Shown one piece after another: positions 9,297 through 22,204 of a DNA stretch of 64,000 bases. The stretch covers positions 1-64,000 of the forward strand of contig JBBHKE010000116.1 of the NCBI GenBank assembly GCA_037447655.1, given 5' to 3'. How positions within the stretch are numbered: the first letter of the stretch is position 1; the number at the start of each line of letters is the position of its first letter. A program made the translations under genes and the position numbers. The notes beneath the pieces are model-generated. The model was not told the DNA's origin. It made no database searches and saw nothing but the letters and a program-made list of their open reading frames with translations. Source of the DNA: Zygnema cylindricum (lineage: Eukaryota; Streptophyta; Zygnematophyceae; Zygnematales; Zygnemataceae).

Positions 9297-12200
9297 CTGT
9301 AATGTAGTATAACAACGCTCACAAACATATGACATTGTGTAAGAAAAGAATTGAAACGCAAAAGACAACTAGCGTAAGACAAGAAATGAAATGGGAAAAC
9401 ACAATTTGGGTAAGAAAAGTTATGAAATGGGAAGACAACCTGGGTAAGAAAAGAAACGAAATGGGAAAGACAACTAGGATAAGAAATGAAATGAAATGAA
9501 AAAGGCAATTTGGGTAAGAAAAGAAATGAAATGGGAAACATGACTTGTGTATTTGTGATCCCAAGCCACACCATGCAAAGTCAAAAGGAAAGAAAACAGC
9601 TGTCGAAATCGATTGTCTGCCCAATTTTCCATCTCAGTATCACAACAAAAAAGTGACATTATTGAATGTTTTCTCGGAAACTCCAACCGAAATACCCAGC
9701 TTTCAGAGTCAAAAAAAGTAAATTCTAGTCGCAAAACACAGTGTACTTTGGTCAGATGTTTCGTTACGTGGTCTGAAAGGACAACAGTATCATGAATAAA
9801 AACGAAGCACATATAAATATTTAATCTGGTATTAACAAAATTTTCACATCACCTAAAAAAAGCAAGTTACACAGAAAAACTTACTCCAGTCTTCATAAAA
9901 TTTTCATCTCACCTGCAATTCTGCCGCTTGTTGCTGTGCCACATTTTGTAACCGTGCCGCAAAATCTTCCAGAGTCTCTCCCTCTCCCCTTGTAAAAGAA
10001 ACTGTACTCTTATTCTCACCGATCCCATTCGGACGCGAAAACAACTTCACGATACAGCTTCGAACTTTCTCTTCCAATTCTGTAATAAAAGCTATAAATT
10101 CCGGATCGTAAAAGGTCACCACAGTCGGTTCTCCTTCACGAGAACCTCCACTCCCACTCCCATCAATACTTGAGACATTCGAAGTTCCCAAATTTCCCTC
10201 AGAAACACCGTTCAAAGAGTTAAGACCGTCTTCTGCTGTAGCAGCAGCAGCTGTAGCACGAGTGAGAGGTTTCGGCAATCGAGGAGTCGCCATCGAATTT
10301 ACGTACAAATTACTCCTTTTCATATCCTCCCACTTAGCAAAAAAGGCAGTTAAACCCATCCTTTGATTTACCACATCCAGTACAGTCACCGCCGTCGAAT
10401 TTCCCGACCCAGTTTCTTCATTATAAGCCATACAAACTCCCAAAAGTACGACCGCGAGACCAGAAACATGGACACTTGCGGCTGAACCACTACTCTTTGC
10501 AAGTTCCAAAAGAAAAGGAAGGTGGGCAGGAGAATTTAACAAAGAACTGACAGCAGGAGGGCAATCTGTGAGCCATATGATTAATAGACGGAGAAGGACA
10601 GGTTGTAACCATGTTGCTGATACTGAAAAATGCCCTCCTCTCCCTCCTCCTCCTCCTCCCCCTCCCAAACTAGAGGTGGAGGAAGACGGTCCGAGAGCCT
10701 CGGCGAGATATCGCATACATCGAGGTAAGAGGAGATCTGGAGGGGCGAGAGCTGATCGAGGGATTTCCAACGGTATTCGAAGAACCTGGAAATACCGTGG
10801 TATAAAAATTAAAAACAAACAACGAGCATTTACAAAACGTACACAAAAAAAACTTAAGAAAGGATGACAATTTGCAGCGGCAGCGAAAAGTAAAAACAAA
10901 AGTGCATTTATAAAATAAAAACGAAAATTAACAAACAACGACCGCAGAATTCCCATCTCTCAATTACCTCTCTCTGCTCCCTTTAACAGCCATAAAAAAA
11001 AGGGAGACGGAGGGGGAGAGGGAGAGGGAGAGGGAGAGGGAGGGGGAGACGGAGATGGAGGGATAGAGGTAAGAGGCCATACTCTTTCTTTGCAAGCTTT
11101 ATTGTCTTTGAGAATATGGGCCAATATACTTGCGGCTCTGCAACTCGCCTAAACTCCCCAAAACAATACCAAAACCAAAATACCCAAACTGTCAACACCC
11201 CATCTACCCTAAAAAAAATCCTAAAAACCCTAAAAATCTAAAAAACTATTTAAAACCTTACAAAAAAACGCCATTTCTCTAAAACAAAAATGCCCGCAAA
11301 TTTTGGAGTTGCAATTGAGGTGGTCTACATTGATTGATGTAAGGGACATCAAAAACATTTTTTTTTTCATTAAATAAAATATTAAAATAGGAACCACACC
11401 AATCATGGAGCACAGATAAAGGAAAAACTAACCAAAGTTCAAACTGAGAAAAACCAAACATGAGACCAGATTTAAAAAAGAGAAAGAAAAAAATATCAAG
11501 AAACCAGGAGAGAGGGACATGGAGAGAGTGAAAAAGAGATAAATGATCGAGGAGGGAGAGAGAGAGAGAGAGTGGATTGAGATGGAGAGGTGAAGAGAGA
11601 GGGATGGGGTCTCCTACCTCCAGGTCATGTCGCCCGTCAGAACCAATCAGGGCTTTGACAAGAATACTGCAATCCAACCAAAAAAAAAAAAATATTGTTT
11701 TTCTTCTTTGAAAAAATTGTCTCTGAAGGTATGTACAAGATCTGTCGCATACGTAAACTAAAATCAGAAAGGGTTCTCTCTCTTAGAACCAGAAAGGATT
11801 CCCTCCCTCCTCATACTCTCTCTCCCGCTCTCCCTCTCTCTCTCTCTCTAATACCTCTGTGTGCGTTCCTCTTTCTACATAATGTGAAATCAAAAGAAAA
11901 TGTCGCATGCATAATGTACCTAAAAAAACCCTAAGTGACTAATAGGATAGCCATACATGCAAAAAATACTGTGAGTTATTGCCAGTAACTCCACAAACTC
12001 CACAAACTACAGTAACTACAGTAATGTACGGTTTTTGGCCATACGTTGGCTGTATGGTCAAGGGTAAAAACAGAAAACAACTTGCATTACTTGCCATAAC
12101 GTCCCAGTATTTTACTGCTAACTACCACTTAAAGAAAGTAGGAAGTAACGGCAGTTCAAGAGTAATTGCCCCACATTTTTTATACAAAAATACAGACTTA

Positions 12201-15200
12201 TTATGTTCCAAATATATACATGTGTCCTTAAGAGTTGCAAATCCAGCTTTGTCAGCGACAATAGCTGCAATCGGACAAGAAAAATCCCGGAAATGTACCC
12301 AAAGTCATTTTCAGAAACATAATTCATGTTTTCAGTAATCGCAGCACCTGCAGTATTTTACTGACATTACTTTATTGACATCGTCAGTATCTCCAGTAAT
12401 GCAATCTCGTATAATTACCCTATTACTCACTGAATCTCACCGAATCTCTTGCTTTACTGCTTCTGAAATAACTCGTTTAGCTCAGTTCTTCAACAGCTGT
12501 CGCTATCTCAACAACAAAAAAAACCCTGAAATTAATGAGCCAAAATACTCTCTAGTATCTTTAACAGTCCAAATGACCGGTGTAAACTCAGTCCAATCGA
12601 CCATTTTTTGACATGTCAAAAACTTGAGTGATTTCACATGCTAAAAATCATAGAAATAGACAATGTTGAATAATGCTGTTCTCTGAACCAGCAACATAGT
12701 GGAGAAATTTCTGAAGGCCAAATTTCACATGACAACAGTTCCATTTCTTCCCGTTTATGCACTTATAGTGCGCATAAAGAAAAGGAAATAACCACATATG
12801 CCTTTCTCAAGTTTGTGACCAACATTTCAAGGGCTTGGATTTGCATGAGAACTACCGCATCACAATTTGTTGCTTCACAATACTTAATTTTTCCATAAGA
12901 TATTTCTTATTGCCACGACCCATTCTATAAAGATGACCTTAAGTCTAGACACAACGGGAATAAAACATAAAAAGAAAAAGAAATAGGGTGCATGCAGGAA
13001 CCTTTCTCCACTTGTTTACCGTTTTTTTTACAATAGGAGTGCATCTGAGTTTAAATTTACTAAATTCTTGTTCATTTTAAATTCATCATTGGTCATGAAT
13101 TCCCGTTTAATTCCAGTCTAAATTCATTTTTGGTCTCAAATGCCAGTCTAATATCTTATCATGTTCAGTTAATTAATCATCTTCAGTCTTAAATACCAGT
13201 CTAATTTTAAATTCAATCATCTTCAATCTTAAATACAAGTCTAACTTTAAATCCTTGTGCAGTGCAAATTCATTCATCTAAGTCTTAAAAATCAGTCCAC
13301 TATTAAATTCAAGTGCAGTTTCAATTCATTCGTCTGCAGTCTTAAATTTCAGTCTAAATCCTTATTCAGTAAACCGACAGGAGAGTTACAAGTGCTGACT
13401 GTGGGGCAGGTGAAGGCCAGCCCCTGCCTTCCAAAAGTAGTCGGTTGCGATTCATTGTCCAATGAATCAGGAGTCCTTGATGAAGATTGGGGAAGAGGAG
13501 TTATGGTAGAGGCAAGCATAGTTTGTCCATCAGAGTTTCCCTGCATGTCCTCTCCCCCACATGCTGTCTTTTTTGTACCTTCTTTTTGCTTTTCCTTCTA
13601 ATTGTTCTTCTAATTGCTATTACAAAGATTCGATACAGAGCAAAGCAAGGCAACATCCGTCTTTACACCTACATTGTTCTCCAAACTTAGTGCGGGTTGT
13701 GTAAGCTATACCATGTATCATTATTAGAGTTTTTGTTTTTTTCAACCGTGTATCATTATTAGACTTAATGGTTTTTTTCCCCATTTAAATCAACCTTTTA
13801 CCAAGTACACTTAATGAGGTTCTTACCTTTCCGATCAGCAATCTCCCAACAGAAGTTGGACTCATGTCCCACAAAAAAAAAAATGATTTGAGTGGGAAAA
13901 AAACATTAACGCTAATAACGATACATGGTGTAGTTTATAATTGTGTTCCTGTTACTAATGCACACTGATGCGAGTGGTATTCTCCCAATTCACATGCATT
14001 TGACACAAATTTCTGTTCTGATTGGATAAACCAAAAATATGTAAAAGGCTTCGTTCATAAATTGCTGCAATCAGGACCTCAGACAACTCAACCAAGATAG
14101 CAAAATAAGATATACACAGTAACATCTACTCCTATGAACTGAAAATAATTTGGAAAATGTTGGGTTGAGCAGTTTTAATATTATTTGGACAAAAAAAGTT
14201 CAAAAATTTGAAAAATACACTTAATTGTTCAATGGTAAATTTACTCTAAACGTCAACAACGGGTTGCAAACTTGTTGCCCCAATATAGAAAGATAGCAAT
14301 TCTAACCAGCAGTAGAAACTGACTCGTTACTTTTTGGTTCATAGTTACTATTAATATTTTAATTTGAGTTTATTTTTAAAATTCTGGTCGCTTAAAGTTC
14401 AATTTCTAGAAGACAAACTAATGAAAAATTTGAACTGGCTTCGAGTTCCTCAAGGTGGATGTTAACCTCCCTCCCTCCCTCCCTCAATCCCTCCCTCAAT
14501 CCCTCCCTCTCTCTCTCTCTCACTCTCTCTCTCTCACTCTCTCTCTCTCACTCTCTCTCTATAAAATGTGTTTTTTTTTTTAAGAAAGAAGAAAACGGGA
14601 AGAGCTGGTGTTTTTTCTTCTCTCTCACTCCCTACCTCACAGAAGCATTTGAAAACATATTCGGCTGCCGCCCATTCCCGAGTACTTGTTGTATGAAGAG
14701 AAATTCGAAGAATGCGGTTCAAAGCCGGTTCCATATCCGGTTCTTCACCCAAAAAAGTGTTTCCTAGGTCCTCTTGGTTGCGCGTATGGCCATTGACTAG
14801 CGCTCCCAGTGCTCGTAGGGCCTAATTCCACAAACAGACAAGTCAAACAAACAAAATCATATGTAACAAATAATCTCTTCAGTTGCAAATGTTTTCTCCA
14901 GTCAAGAACGCTTTCGCCATTCAAGGATGCTTTCGCCATTCAAGTCACATATATAATCTCAACACGACGTTTTGAGGTCACATAGTTTAAAGACATTAAT
15001 CCTATTCGCACTATGTGAAATCTCCAGAAGTTGACCGAGAAGGTACAACATTGTCCAGAAAAGTACCAAAAAGGTACGGATTTCGTATCAAAAAAGTACA
15101 GATCTCAATCAACATCATTTCAGCATAGTACACATATTGCACTGATTTAGACTCCTCAGACACTGATATGCAATGGATTGGGGCTCCAAGGAGGAAAAAC

Positions 15201-18200
15201 TGGCAAAACTGACCTGTGTTCGTACCGCCACTGAGGAAATTCGACCTTCTGCTGTAAGAGCCAGTAGTACATCCATAAGCTTATTCTGCATAATCCACAT
15301 ATAAACATAAATAAATTTAATAATAGATAAATTTAAAGACATTTTGAGGTTCCTAGGCTCCTTTCTAGGTTTCAAGCTATGGTTCATTCGAATAGACACT
15401 CGGCCTACCTAAACTCTGGTGAAATATGGGGAAGTACATCGAGATTTATATCTTTTTGATATTTTTGTGTGCAATTTCGTACAAAAAAGACATAAATCTC
15501 AGTTAACATCCGGAGGAATCGCTTAGTCCAAATAGGTTGATTGGACATCAATATCCAATGGTTCCAATACCAGATGGATGACAACAATATGTTCACGATA
15601 CACTCCCCATCACTATTTGTGTAAAGAAACTACTAGTGTAAATGCGGAATTAGAATGAATTATGCCAATTTAGAGTAGGGAGACGTGGAGGCTTGTAATC
15701 CACTCCCTTATTGTTATTAACGCCATGTTATAATATCCGGCCAGAAAATTTTTACGGCCGAAGTAGTGTTATTACACTAATAGCGATAGGCAGTGTGGCT
15801 CAGCACTGGTGATAATTTCAGTGAGTGCCTTTATAGTTTTTTTCAACAGTGAGAATTAAAATTTGTGAAACCCCATCTAATCCAGCACCTTCCTATCAAG
15901 AACAATACACCAATTGAACCATATGACTCAATTTGTCTTAAGTTTACTGAATTGAAGTGCAAAATTAATTTCTTTATGAACTCAGGGAAGTGAATTTTCT
16001 CTACATTTGAAACCATAACATACACACATGTGAACACTGGCCTTTATAAACACGCAAAAAAAGAGTAGTGCAACAAGAAAACATATAAAATGTAATACTT
16101 TAAATCTGTATGTCACAAAAAATACACTTTTAAATCTTCCTATTTGGTTTAATGATGAAAACAGGTATTATTACCTGTTGCAAAATTGTCTGATTGGCCA
16201 GCAAATTGCTGTCTTTTCCTTTTTCTGCTTGAGCACTACGAGACAAAAGTAACGCCAAAGTTTCCAACGCACACAGCAAATTTGCTGCCTGAAAAACATC
16301 CTCCAAAATAACCATCAAAATTGTTCATATTTTCCTCTTTTTTCATGCAAAATTAACCATCCAAATTGTTCTTGTTTTCCTCTTTTTCCATGCAAAACAT
16401 CCTTCAAAATAACCGCCAAAAGTATTCATGTTTAACTGTTGAGATGGTGTAAATCACAGTTTCTTGAAGGATTTGATGTGTTGTTCATTCTAACAGAAAC
16501 TTCTCTTCACATTGCACATGATTGTAGAGTGGAGGAGGGAACCACACCTTTTGACGTGACAAACCGTCACCATCTCCTTTCCGCAGTTTTAATAAAGCGG
16601 GAACATGATTCAAACCAATAGTCTCCCGCAAAAGAACCTGGGAGCCCACAATATCAAGTGTCAACTCTGAAAACATTTCTGCAAAAAACAAACTACATGA
16701 AGATTTTTACCAAGACATCCTCTCTCCTGCCAGCAAAAAGAAAAAATGAACATAACATAATACTGAGAATCTTGAGGCGAATTTCTACTCTAGAGTCTCT
16801 ATGCCTGGCCTAATAAAAATAAATCAGGCATTCATAATGAATAAACTTATCTAGAACAAGTAAAAGTGTTAATGCATTTCATTAGACAAACGCTTAACTT
16901 ACATGTACCTTTCCATTCTCTGATCTGATAAAGCAGCAACAATCAAAGAAACAAACTGTGAGCTTTTCTACATAAGCGGGTCAAATGCATGACATTTTCG
17001 GGTCTTGTCAATTTTTGTTCTATTACATTATTGTATGATTATTATTATTATTTTTTTGTATGACATAATACACACTGTGGAACGGAACATTGAAAGTCTT
17101 ATCCCCTTAATATTTCTCAAATCCTTCTGTCAGAGACATTTTTCTTTCTTCTTCTTTTTCTAATGAGTAACTTTGGTCAATCATACAAACTATGTCAGCA
17201 ATTATGTCAATACATTTCAAAAAACCTCACCTGATTGGATGGATTATTTCGAAGAAGATTGTTGAGCAGTTCTATCGAGTCCTGCACCCCACATTCACAA
17301 AATAATTTTAACATAAAATTTTACAAGCAGGCGTCTTGTAATGTTCGCATTCGGTATCAGTATAATATGTTCTTACAAAAATAGTACACTGCCCATCGCT
17401 TTAGAGTTAATCTAATTCAAGTGACTGTTCTTTTGACTCATAATCATAAAGACTATTGAAAACATTATTCAGTTACATGGCCCATAATGAGCCATGTGCA
17501 AAAATATAATTCAGTGTAGTTAAATTAATTAGTTGATTTAGTGTAGTTAATTTCAATTAGAGCCAACAAGAGGTATTCCATAACTCTAATAGCATATTAG
17601 TGAAGTTAATTTTTAGAAAGTATTAACGCTAATAATTCACTAACTCTCACCTGGACAACTATTCCTCCATCTGCTGAACCTTCCTCCTGAATTATGCTCC
17701 AAATACGATCAAATACACCTTCAAAGGCCACAATTTTTTGAATTTCCTGCAAGTCCCCCAACCGCCATATACCCATCGGTTCAAAATTTCAATAGCTAAC
17801 TGTCCTTGCTATGCACAACTCTTCACACATAGCTTAACCCAGTCAGATAAAGCAGAGAAAAGTACGGTTTAATCTTCTCCCTTACCTCTGCCGACCGTGT
17901 TAAATTGATGAGAAGAAGTAATGCTTCATTACGTATCACCTGGTCATGGAAAAACACAATTCAAGTTTTAATTTAATTTTTAATGGAAGTGTCAATACAA
18001 GGTTTACAGTAACACTTACCTAACAAATTTCATCCAATCCAGAAAGTTTTTTTTACAAACATGACGAAAGGATTGTAAAAAAAAAAAACCATAAAACTGA
18101 GACTAAATATAGTATTTACCTCTCGTTCCTGGAGCATGTCTATTAGTCGTACCACGCCCTGTGGGGTACCCAGAATGTCCTCTTGAACTCTGAACCCTTG

Positions 18201-21200
18201 CAGTCCATTTAAACCCCTTAAAGCTCAAAACTGTGAACCATTTTTGTCCACAATTACTCTGATCTACAATTTAAATCAACTACTCGACTTAATGACTCTA
18301 ATTTGGCAGCGGATTTGTTTGACCAAAACTCATAAAATGATGTTAATACACTATTTAATTCCCTTTGTTTAGTAGGTGGATGAGAATGAGCCACATTGCA
18401 TTACACAATTAGTGTAGTAACACCACTTAAACACTGATTATTCACTAACTCTAATAGCGAAAAAAACTGTAGTGGAGGAAGTAGGTTGACTTCTGAGGTT
18501 AAATTCTCACCTATGAGGGGAGTTTGTGAGCAAAAGAGTGAGGAGTTGCACCGTGTGATAACGGATATAAAAGTCCTCTTCTTCCTGCATAGATCTCACA
18601 TCCAAAAAATTTCATTAGATCATTCCGTTCTGTCAAAATATCTCACAAAAAAAGCGCACAAACGTGAAATACTTTGTCGTTCTATACTGTAAATAGCATG
18701 TTATACGTCCAAATTGTGATAAAGCCTCGAATACTTATACTTTTACACCGGTTCCAACAAAAAACCGTTTCCATTAAAACCGTTTTTTATGTGAAAGAAA
18801 AGCTTAAATACTTTCAGAAAGCAACTGAACCAAGGTTAAGTGACGATTTGCCAGAAACGACAAAGAAAAAGGACAGGCAAAATAAGAAAATAAAGACATA
18901 TAGAAATTGATGTCACCAATCAGAGATTTTATTCCTTTTTAAATGAAAGAAATCTCGCGATCGAAAATCATAGACGCATCATCCATCAGTTTTGAAGATG
19001 GTTTATTGAAGGAAAAGTGGAGAGGAGAGAGTGGAGGGAGTGAGTGGGAGGGAAGGAGGAGAAGAAAGAAGGGGGAAAGGTAGGGAGAGAGTAGGGAGAT
19101 AGAGAGGGAGAGAAGGGAGGTACATAGACTGGAGAGGAGTGAGAGGGAGGGAAGGAGGAGAGGAAAGAAGGGGGAAAGGTAGGGAGAGAGGAGGGAGATA
19201 GAGAGGGAGGGAAGAAGGGAGGTACATAGGGTGGAGAGGAGTGAGAGGGAGGGAAGGAGGAGAGGAATGAAGGGGAAAGGTAGGGAGAGAGGAGGGAGAT
19301 AGAGAGGGAGGGAAGGAGGGAGGGAAGAAGGGAGGTACATCTTCAAGTAAAAAACTCACCAAAAGGGATAAGAGAAGAGAAACGCTTTGAGACTCTCTCG
19401 CCAAAAGCTCCGAATTAAGAATACCTGGTGAGACAGATCCATCACTTTGCTTCCCTCCTGTTGCCAAACCATTAATCAAAACCTCCAATGCTCCCCGGAC
19501 CTGTCACCACCTTTCCCTCCTACCCCTTGTGTTTCAGACTTGCAAAAATCAAGTGAGGAATATCTATATATATATATAGACAATATCCTCCCTCTTATCT
19601 CATTACTCGCACCTCTCTTTTCCTTCACCAGGCTGCTCCCTCTCCTCTCTCTCTCTTCCATCACCAATCTGCTGCCTATCCCCCTACCTCTTCCCTCTTA
19701 TGTCCGCTCCCTCCCTCCCTCTCTCTTCCCTCACATGTCTGAACCCTGACCCTTTGTCTGTTTCCAGTCTCCTCTCTCTTCCCTCCTCCACTTCCCCTCC
19801 TCCACTTCTCCTCTCTTCCCTTCCCTCTTGGCCTGCTTTGAAGAGTTGCACCTAAAGAGGTCTACTGTAGGTGTACCTAAAAAGGGTCCCTTTCAAAAGG
19901 GTTTAAAAAGAAGAGATAAGGAGGTAAATGTCTATAAAAAGGAATACACATGTTTATGGAGGTAGATAACATTTTTGGAAGGGAAGAAAAGGCGTGCAAT
20001 TTGAATGGAAGAAAAAACAATAGGTAAGCAAGTTAAATCATTTGCAAAAAAAATGGTCGAGAATCGGAAAAACTAAACTTACTTGAAAGCAATGGGCATA
20101 CAAAACGAATCATGTAAAAAGATGTACAGAACTAAAAAAAAAAAAAGTGAACAATCTGAAGCGAGCATGATTGAAAAAAGTTTTTTTTACTTGGCAAATG
20201 AGAATTAAAGAAGGGAGAAAAAATGGAGAAAAAAGGGAGAAAACATGGAGAAAAAAGGGAGAAAAAAGGGAGAAAAAAGGGAGAAAAAGGGGAAAAAAAG
20301 GGAGAAAAAGGAAGAAAAAAGGGTTCCTCATCTTGTCCTTCATGTCGTCTTTAATAAAATTCAGTAATTTGAACGATACTGGGCACTAAAAGTGCAATGT
20401 AATCATTGGAACCCTTTGCTCTGACATAGTCTTTCTTAAAAAAATCCTTATCGAAATTACTGTTGAAGGGAGGGTTTTCTTATTCTTTCTTAAAAACAAT
20501 ATCCAGAAAATTAAAAAGTGAATGGTAATTGCAAACCCACCATTTCAAGGTCATCTCTCTCCTCCTTGAGTACAGGAAGCAAAATAGGGAATCCTGTCAG
20601 TTCCCATCAACTTTTTTGATCAGATAAACTTTTTATATTCAGTTTAAAGAAACAAAAGGAGGAAAAAGAATGTCGGATGGAGGAGAGACTCAGTTTCAAA
20701 ACGAAAAGGAGGAAAAGAATGGAAGATGGAGGAGAGATTCAGTTTTAAAAAGGAAAGGAGGAAAAGAATGGCGAATGGAGGGGGAGAGAGAGGTATTCAC
20801 AAGACTGCCAGTCATGGCCTCGGATTCAGTTAAACTGTATATATTCATTTTTGCCAAAGCAAAGGGAGATCCTGTCTGGGCACTATACTCAGGATTACTT
20901 TGAATACAACGACACCCCCAGAGGGAGAAGACAGGGGGAGGAGGGTCAAGAGGCGAAAAAGATGGAGGGGGAGGGAGTGATGGAGAGGGAGAGGGAGAGG
21001 GAGAGAGAGGGAGAGAGAGGGAGAGAGGGAGAGAGAGGGAGAGAGGGAGAGGTCGAGGGGGAGGCGGAGGAGAGAGAGAAAGAGAGGGAAGGGGAGGGAA
21101 AGAGGGAAGGCGAAAGAGGGAGGGAGAGAGAGAGAGGCACAGAGAGAGAGAGGGAGAGAGAGAGGGAGCGAGAAAGAGGAGAGAGAGAGGGGGACAGAGA

Positions 21201-21390
21201 GAGAGATAGAGAGAGAGAGATAGAAAGAGAGAGAGAGAGAAGTTAGCAAGGAAATTTCTTACCCATGGCACCAAATGCTAACTGAGCTCCTCGGCTTTCT
21301 CCTACAGCATCCCGGAGCTCCGCCATGGCTGCGTGGCGATCGTCAGCCCTTCGACCATCACTGATTCTCTCCAGGAGTTGCTCCACTCCT
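8610..21390 (-). CDS. GC6: p115 / golgin candidate 6 vesicle-tethering protein (5' exon missing)
   Basis: Exons 5' to 3': 21390-21263, 20593-20541, 19500-19360, 18584-18511, 18189-18120, 17939-17886, 17746-17651, 17281-17231, 16637-16548, 16288-16175, 15285-15214, 14821-14636, 13540-13428, 11666-11618, 11148-11083, 10785-9913, 9296-8610. All phases join, giving 971 residues; Arabidopsis GC6 is about 914. Armadillo-like motifs in family order: GVEQLLERISDGR, AMAELRDAVGESRGAQLAFG, EEEDFYIRYHTVQLLTLLLT, VIRNEALLLLINLTR, DSIELLNNLLRNNPSNQ, LLRETIGLNHVPALLKLR, ANLLCALETLALLLSRS, GEEPDMEPALNRILRISL. Then come the Uso1/p115 head, a coiled coil (from about residue 744) and an acidic tail. Known role: tethers ER-derived and COPI vesicles at the Golgi, working with Rab GTPases and SNAREs. 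The start exon (about 28 residues in plants) was not found; the 10-N gap at 21409 is beside it. One intron appears to be GC-AG. The donor after exon 15 (AGA|gtatgg) is weak but frame-consistent. Confidence 0.92.
9913..10785 (-). CDS. GC6: p115 exon 16: Uso1/p115 head region
   Basis: A 291-codon phase-0 exon starting VLRIPLEIPRSALAPP and ending QQQAAELQ with donor CAG|gtgag. The armadillo-like head has DCPPAVSSLLNSPAHLPFLL, VHVSGLAVVLLGVCMAYNE and NQRMGLTAFFAKWEDMKRS, matching plant GC6 order. Two low-complexity stretches look lineage-specific: an eight-Gly run at about 10645-10670 and a Gly/Ser/Thr-rich linker at about 10140-10280. The ORF runs on upstream into intron, but homology and the TTTCCAG acceptor fix the exon start at 10785. 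Confidence 0.9.
11667..13427 (-). other. GC-AG intron of the p115 gene, with non-coding filler
   Basis: The upstream exon ends TTTGGAAG and the intron begins GCAGGG on the minus strand; the downstream exon begins TATTCTTGTC. Joining AG with T gives Ser and the sequence TTFGS-ILVKALIGSDG, which aligns without a gap with land-plant FGS-MLLRGLCSGEADG. No GT donor in the exon gives the required phase 2. The interior holds CAGTAACT-type repeats (about 11960-12420) and loosely repeated CAGTCTAAAT sequence (about 13060-13370). No gene inside. Confidence 0.65.
13711..13930. mobile_element. TA-flanked MITE in a p115 intron
   Basis: The left end TACCATGTATCATTATTAG is approximately the inverse of the right end CTAATAACGATACATGGTGTA. 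It belongs to the CACCGYSHATCGTTATTAG-type family found repeatedly in this window. An internal copy of the end motif lies near 13745. Confidence 0.6.
15601..15797. mobile_element. MITE of the CACTGCCTATCGCTATTAGTG family in a p115 intron
   Basis: Begins CACTCCCCATCACTATTTG after TA and ends ACTAATAGCGATAGGCAGTG. A body motif (GGGAGACGTGGAGGCTTGTA) recurs, diverged, at 41714-41892 and 43789-43986. Non-coding. Confidence 0.6.
19020..19345. repeat. about 105-bp GA-rich minisatellite, three units, in a p115 intron
   Basis: Three diverged head-to-tail copies carrying GAAGGGAGGTACAT, GGAGAGGAGTGAGAGGGAGG and AAAGGTAGGGAGAGAG. It lies only 15 bp from the splice donor at 19360. The Ser/Leu/Pro ORFs opposite it are by-products. 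Confidence 0.8.
20205..20330. repeat. GGGAGAAAAAA tandem purine repeat
   Basis: More than ten tandem units of GGGAGAAAAAA and length variants, inside a p115 intron. Confidence 0.8.
20655..20790. repeat. short tandem triplication in a p115 intron
   Basis: Three imperfect copies of AAAAGGAGGAAAAGAATG followed by a GATGGAGGAGAGA block. Confidence 0.7.
20950..21245. repeat. GA/GGGA microsatellite in the first visible p115 intron
   Basis: Almost pure GAGAGGGA-type sequence on the plus strand, ending 18 bp from the splice donor at 21263. The long open frames on both strands are repeat artefacts. Confidence 0.9.
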
Positions 21391-21408
21391 CTGCAAAAAT
21401 AAGTCTTC

Positions 21409-21418
21409 NNNNNNNNNN
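21409..21418. other. assembly gap (10 N)
   Basis: Ten Ns immediately upstream of the first visible p115 exon. Sequence of unknown length may be missing; the p115 start exon could be affected. Confidence 1.
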
Positions 21419-21659
21419 TTACACGCTGTCTCATGCTTTGCTTTACTTCTGATGACGCTTTGAAGAATTTTATTCACTGCAGATGTTTTTGCCTCTGCCA
21501 ACATCTGCAGCTCAAAAAAGACTGTAGCATCTACAAATCACAAAACTGTAACGCTTCAGTGCGGTGAGACACTGCAGTAATCATGCATTTGAAAGGCGGT
21601 ACCGAAGGCTAAAAGAAATAAACAGAAAATAGTAAGCTATACGGCAGTTTGATGCTGGT

Positions 21660-22197
21660 TTCTATAATGTTTGCAAAAGTTTACGTCGTCCTCGTCTCTC
21701 TTCCTCTTTCTCACTCGATCGCTCTTATTTCTCTCTCCCCTAAATGAAATGCAGTAATGATGGTTTCAAATGAAAGATGTATTATTTATATTTTTTTGTA
21801 ATATCTTTGGTCGTAGTTTGACGGCATATCGAATGATAAAAGACAAATAAAGAAAATCGGAAGCCATGGCGGAAAGTTTACGTACTAATGACGTCACAGA
21901 GTGGCGTGACTTCGCAATGTCAAAACACTAAACATCTACGATGTCAGAAAAAACTCGACGTCTACAACCGTCTCCGTTTTTGTAGACGTCACTTATTTTA
22001 AGAAGTTTCGCAGTAGTCTTCATTTCGTTTCGTACTCTGTCGCACATTTTGTAGACGTCTACAACTGTCACAAATTTGAAGTAATGAAAGCGCAAGTAAT
22101 GAATGACATAGGAACACTTTGAAAATTACACCGTAAAATCAGCGCTAAAATCCAAAATAACGTTTCAAAATACTGGTTACATGGGAACACGTCCTTA
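21660..22197. mobile_element. relic of the Harbinger-like family at 2993
   Basis: Shares, in the same order, CACTCGATCGCT-like, CCATGGCGGAAAGTT, GACGTCACAGAGTGGCGTGAC and GACGTCTACAAC blocks with 3430-3951, and ends ACATGGGAACACGTCC followed by TTA. The left terminus is missing or decayed. Confidence 0.6.
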
Positions 22198-22204
22198 AAC
22201 GTCA

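Noticed and set aside
9161-9812. Overlapping minus-strand Phe-rich ORFs upstream of the last p115 exon
   Set aside because: They lie in the last p115 intron, built from repeated AAGAAATGAAATGGG; homology and acceptor place the exon start at 9296.
17387-17640. Possible further MITE (CACTGCCCATCGCTTTAGAG end)
   Set aside because: Only the left end is convincing; no matching right terminus or TA duplication could be fixed.
20696-21274. Long Leu/Ser/Pro and Arg/Glu ORFs
   Set aside because: GA/CT microsatellite translated on both strands, inside a p115 intron.
21419-21660. Start exon of p115 just beyond the gap
   Set aside because: No stretch resembling the short N-terminal plant GC6 sequence was found; it may be in the gap or further upstream.
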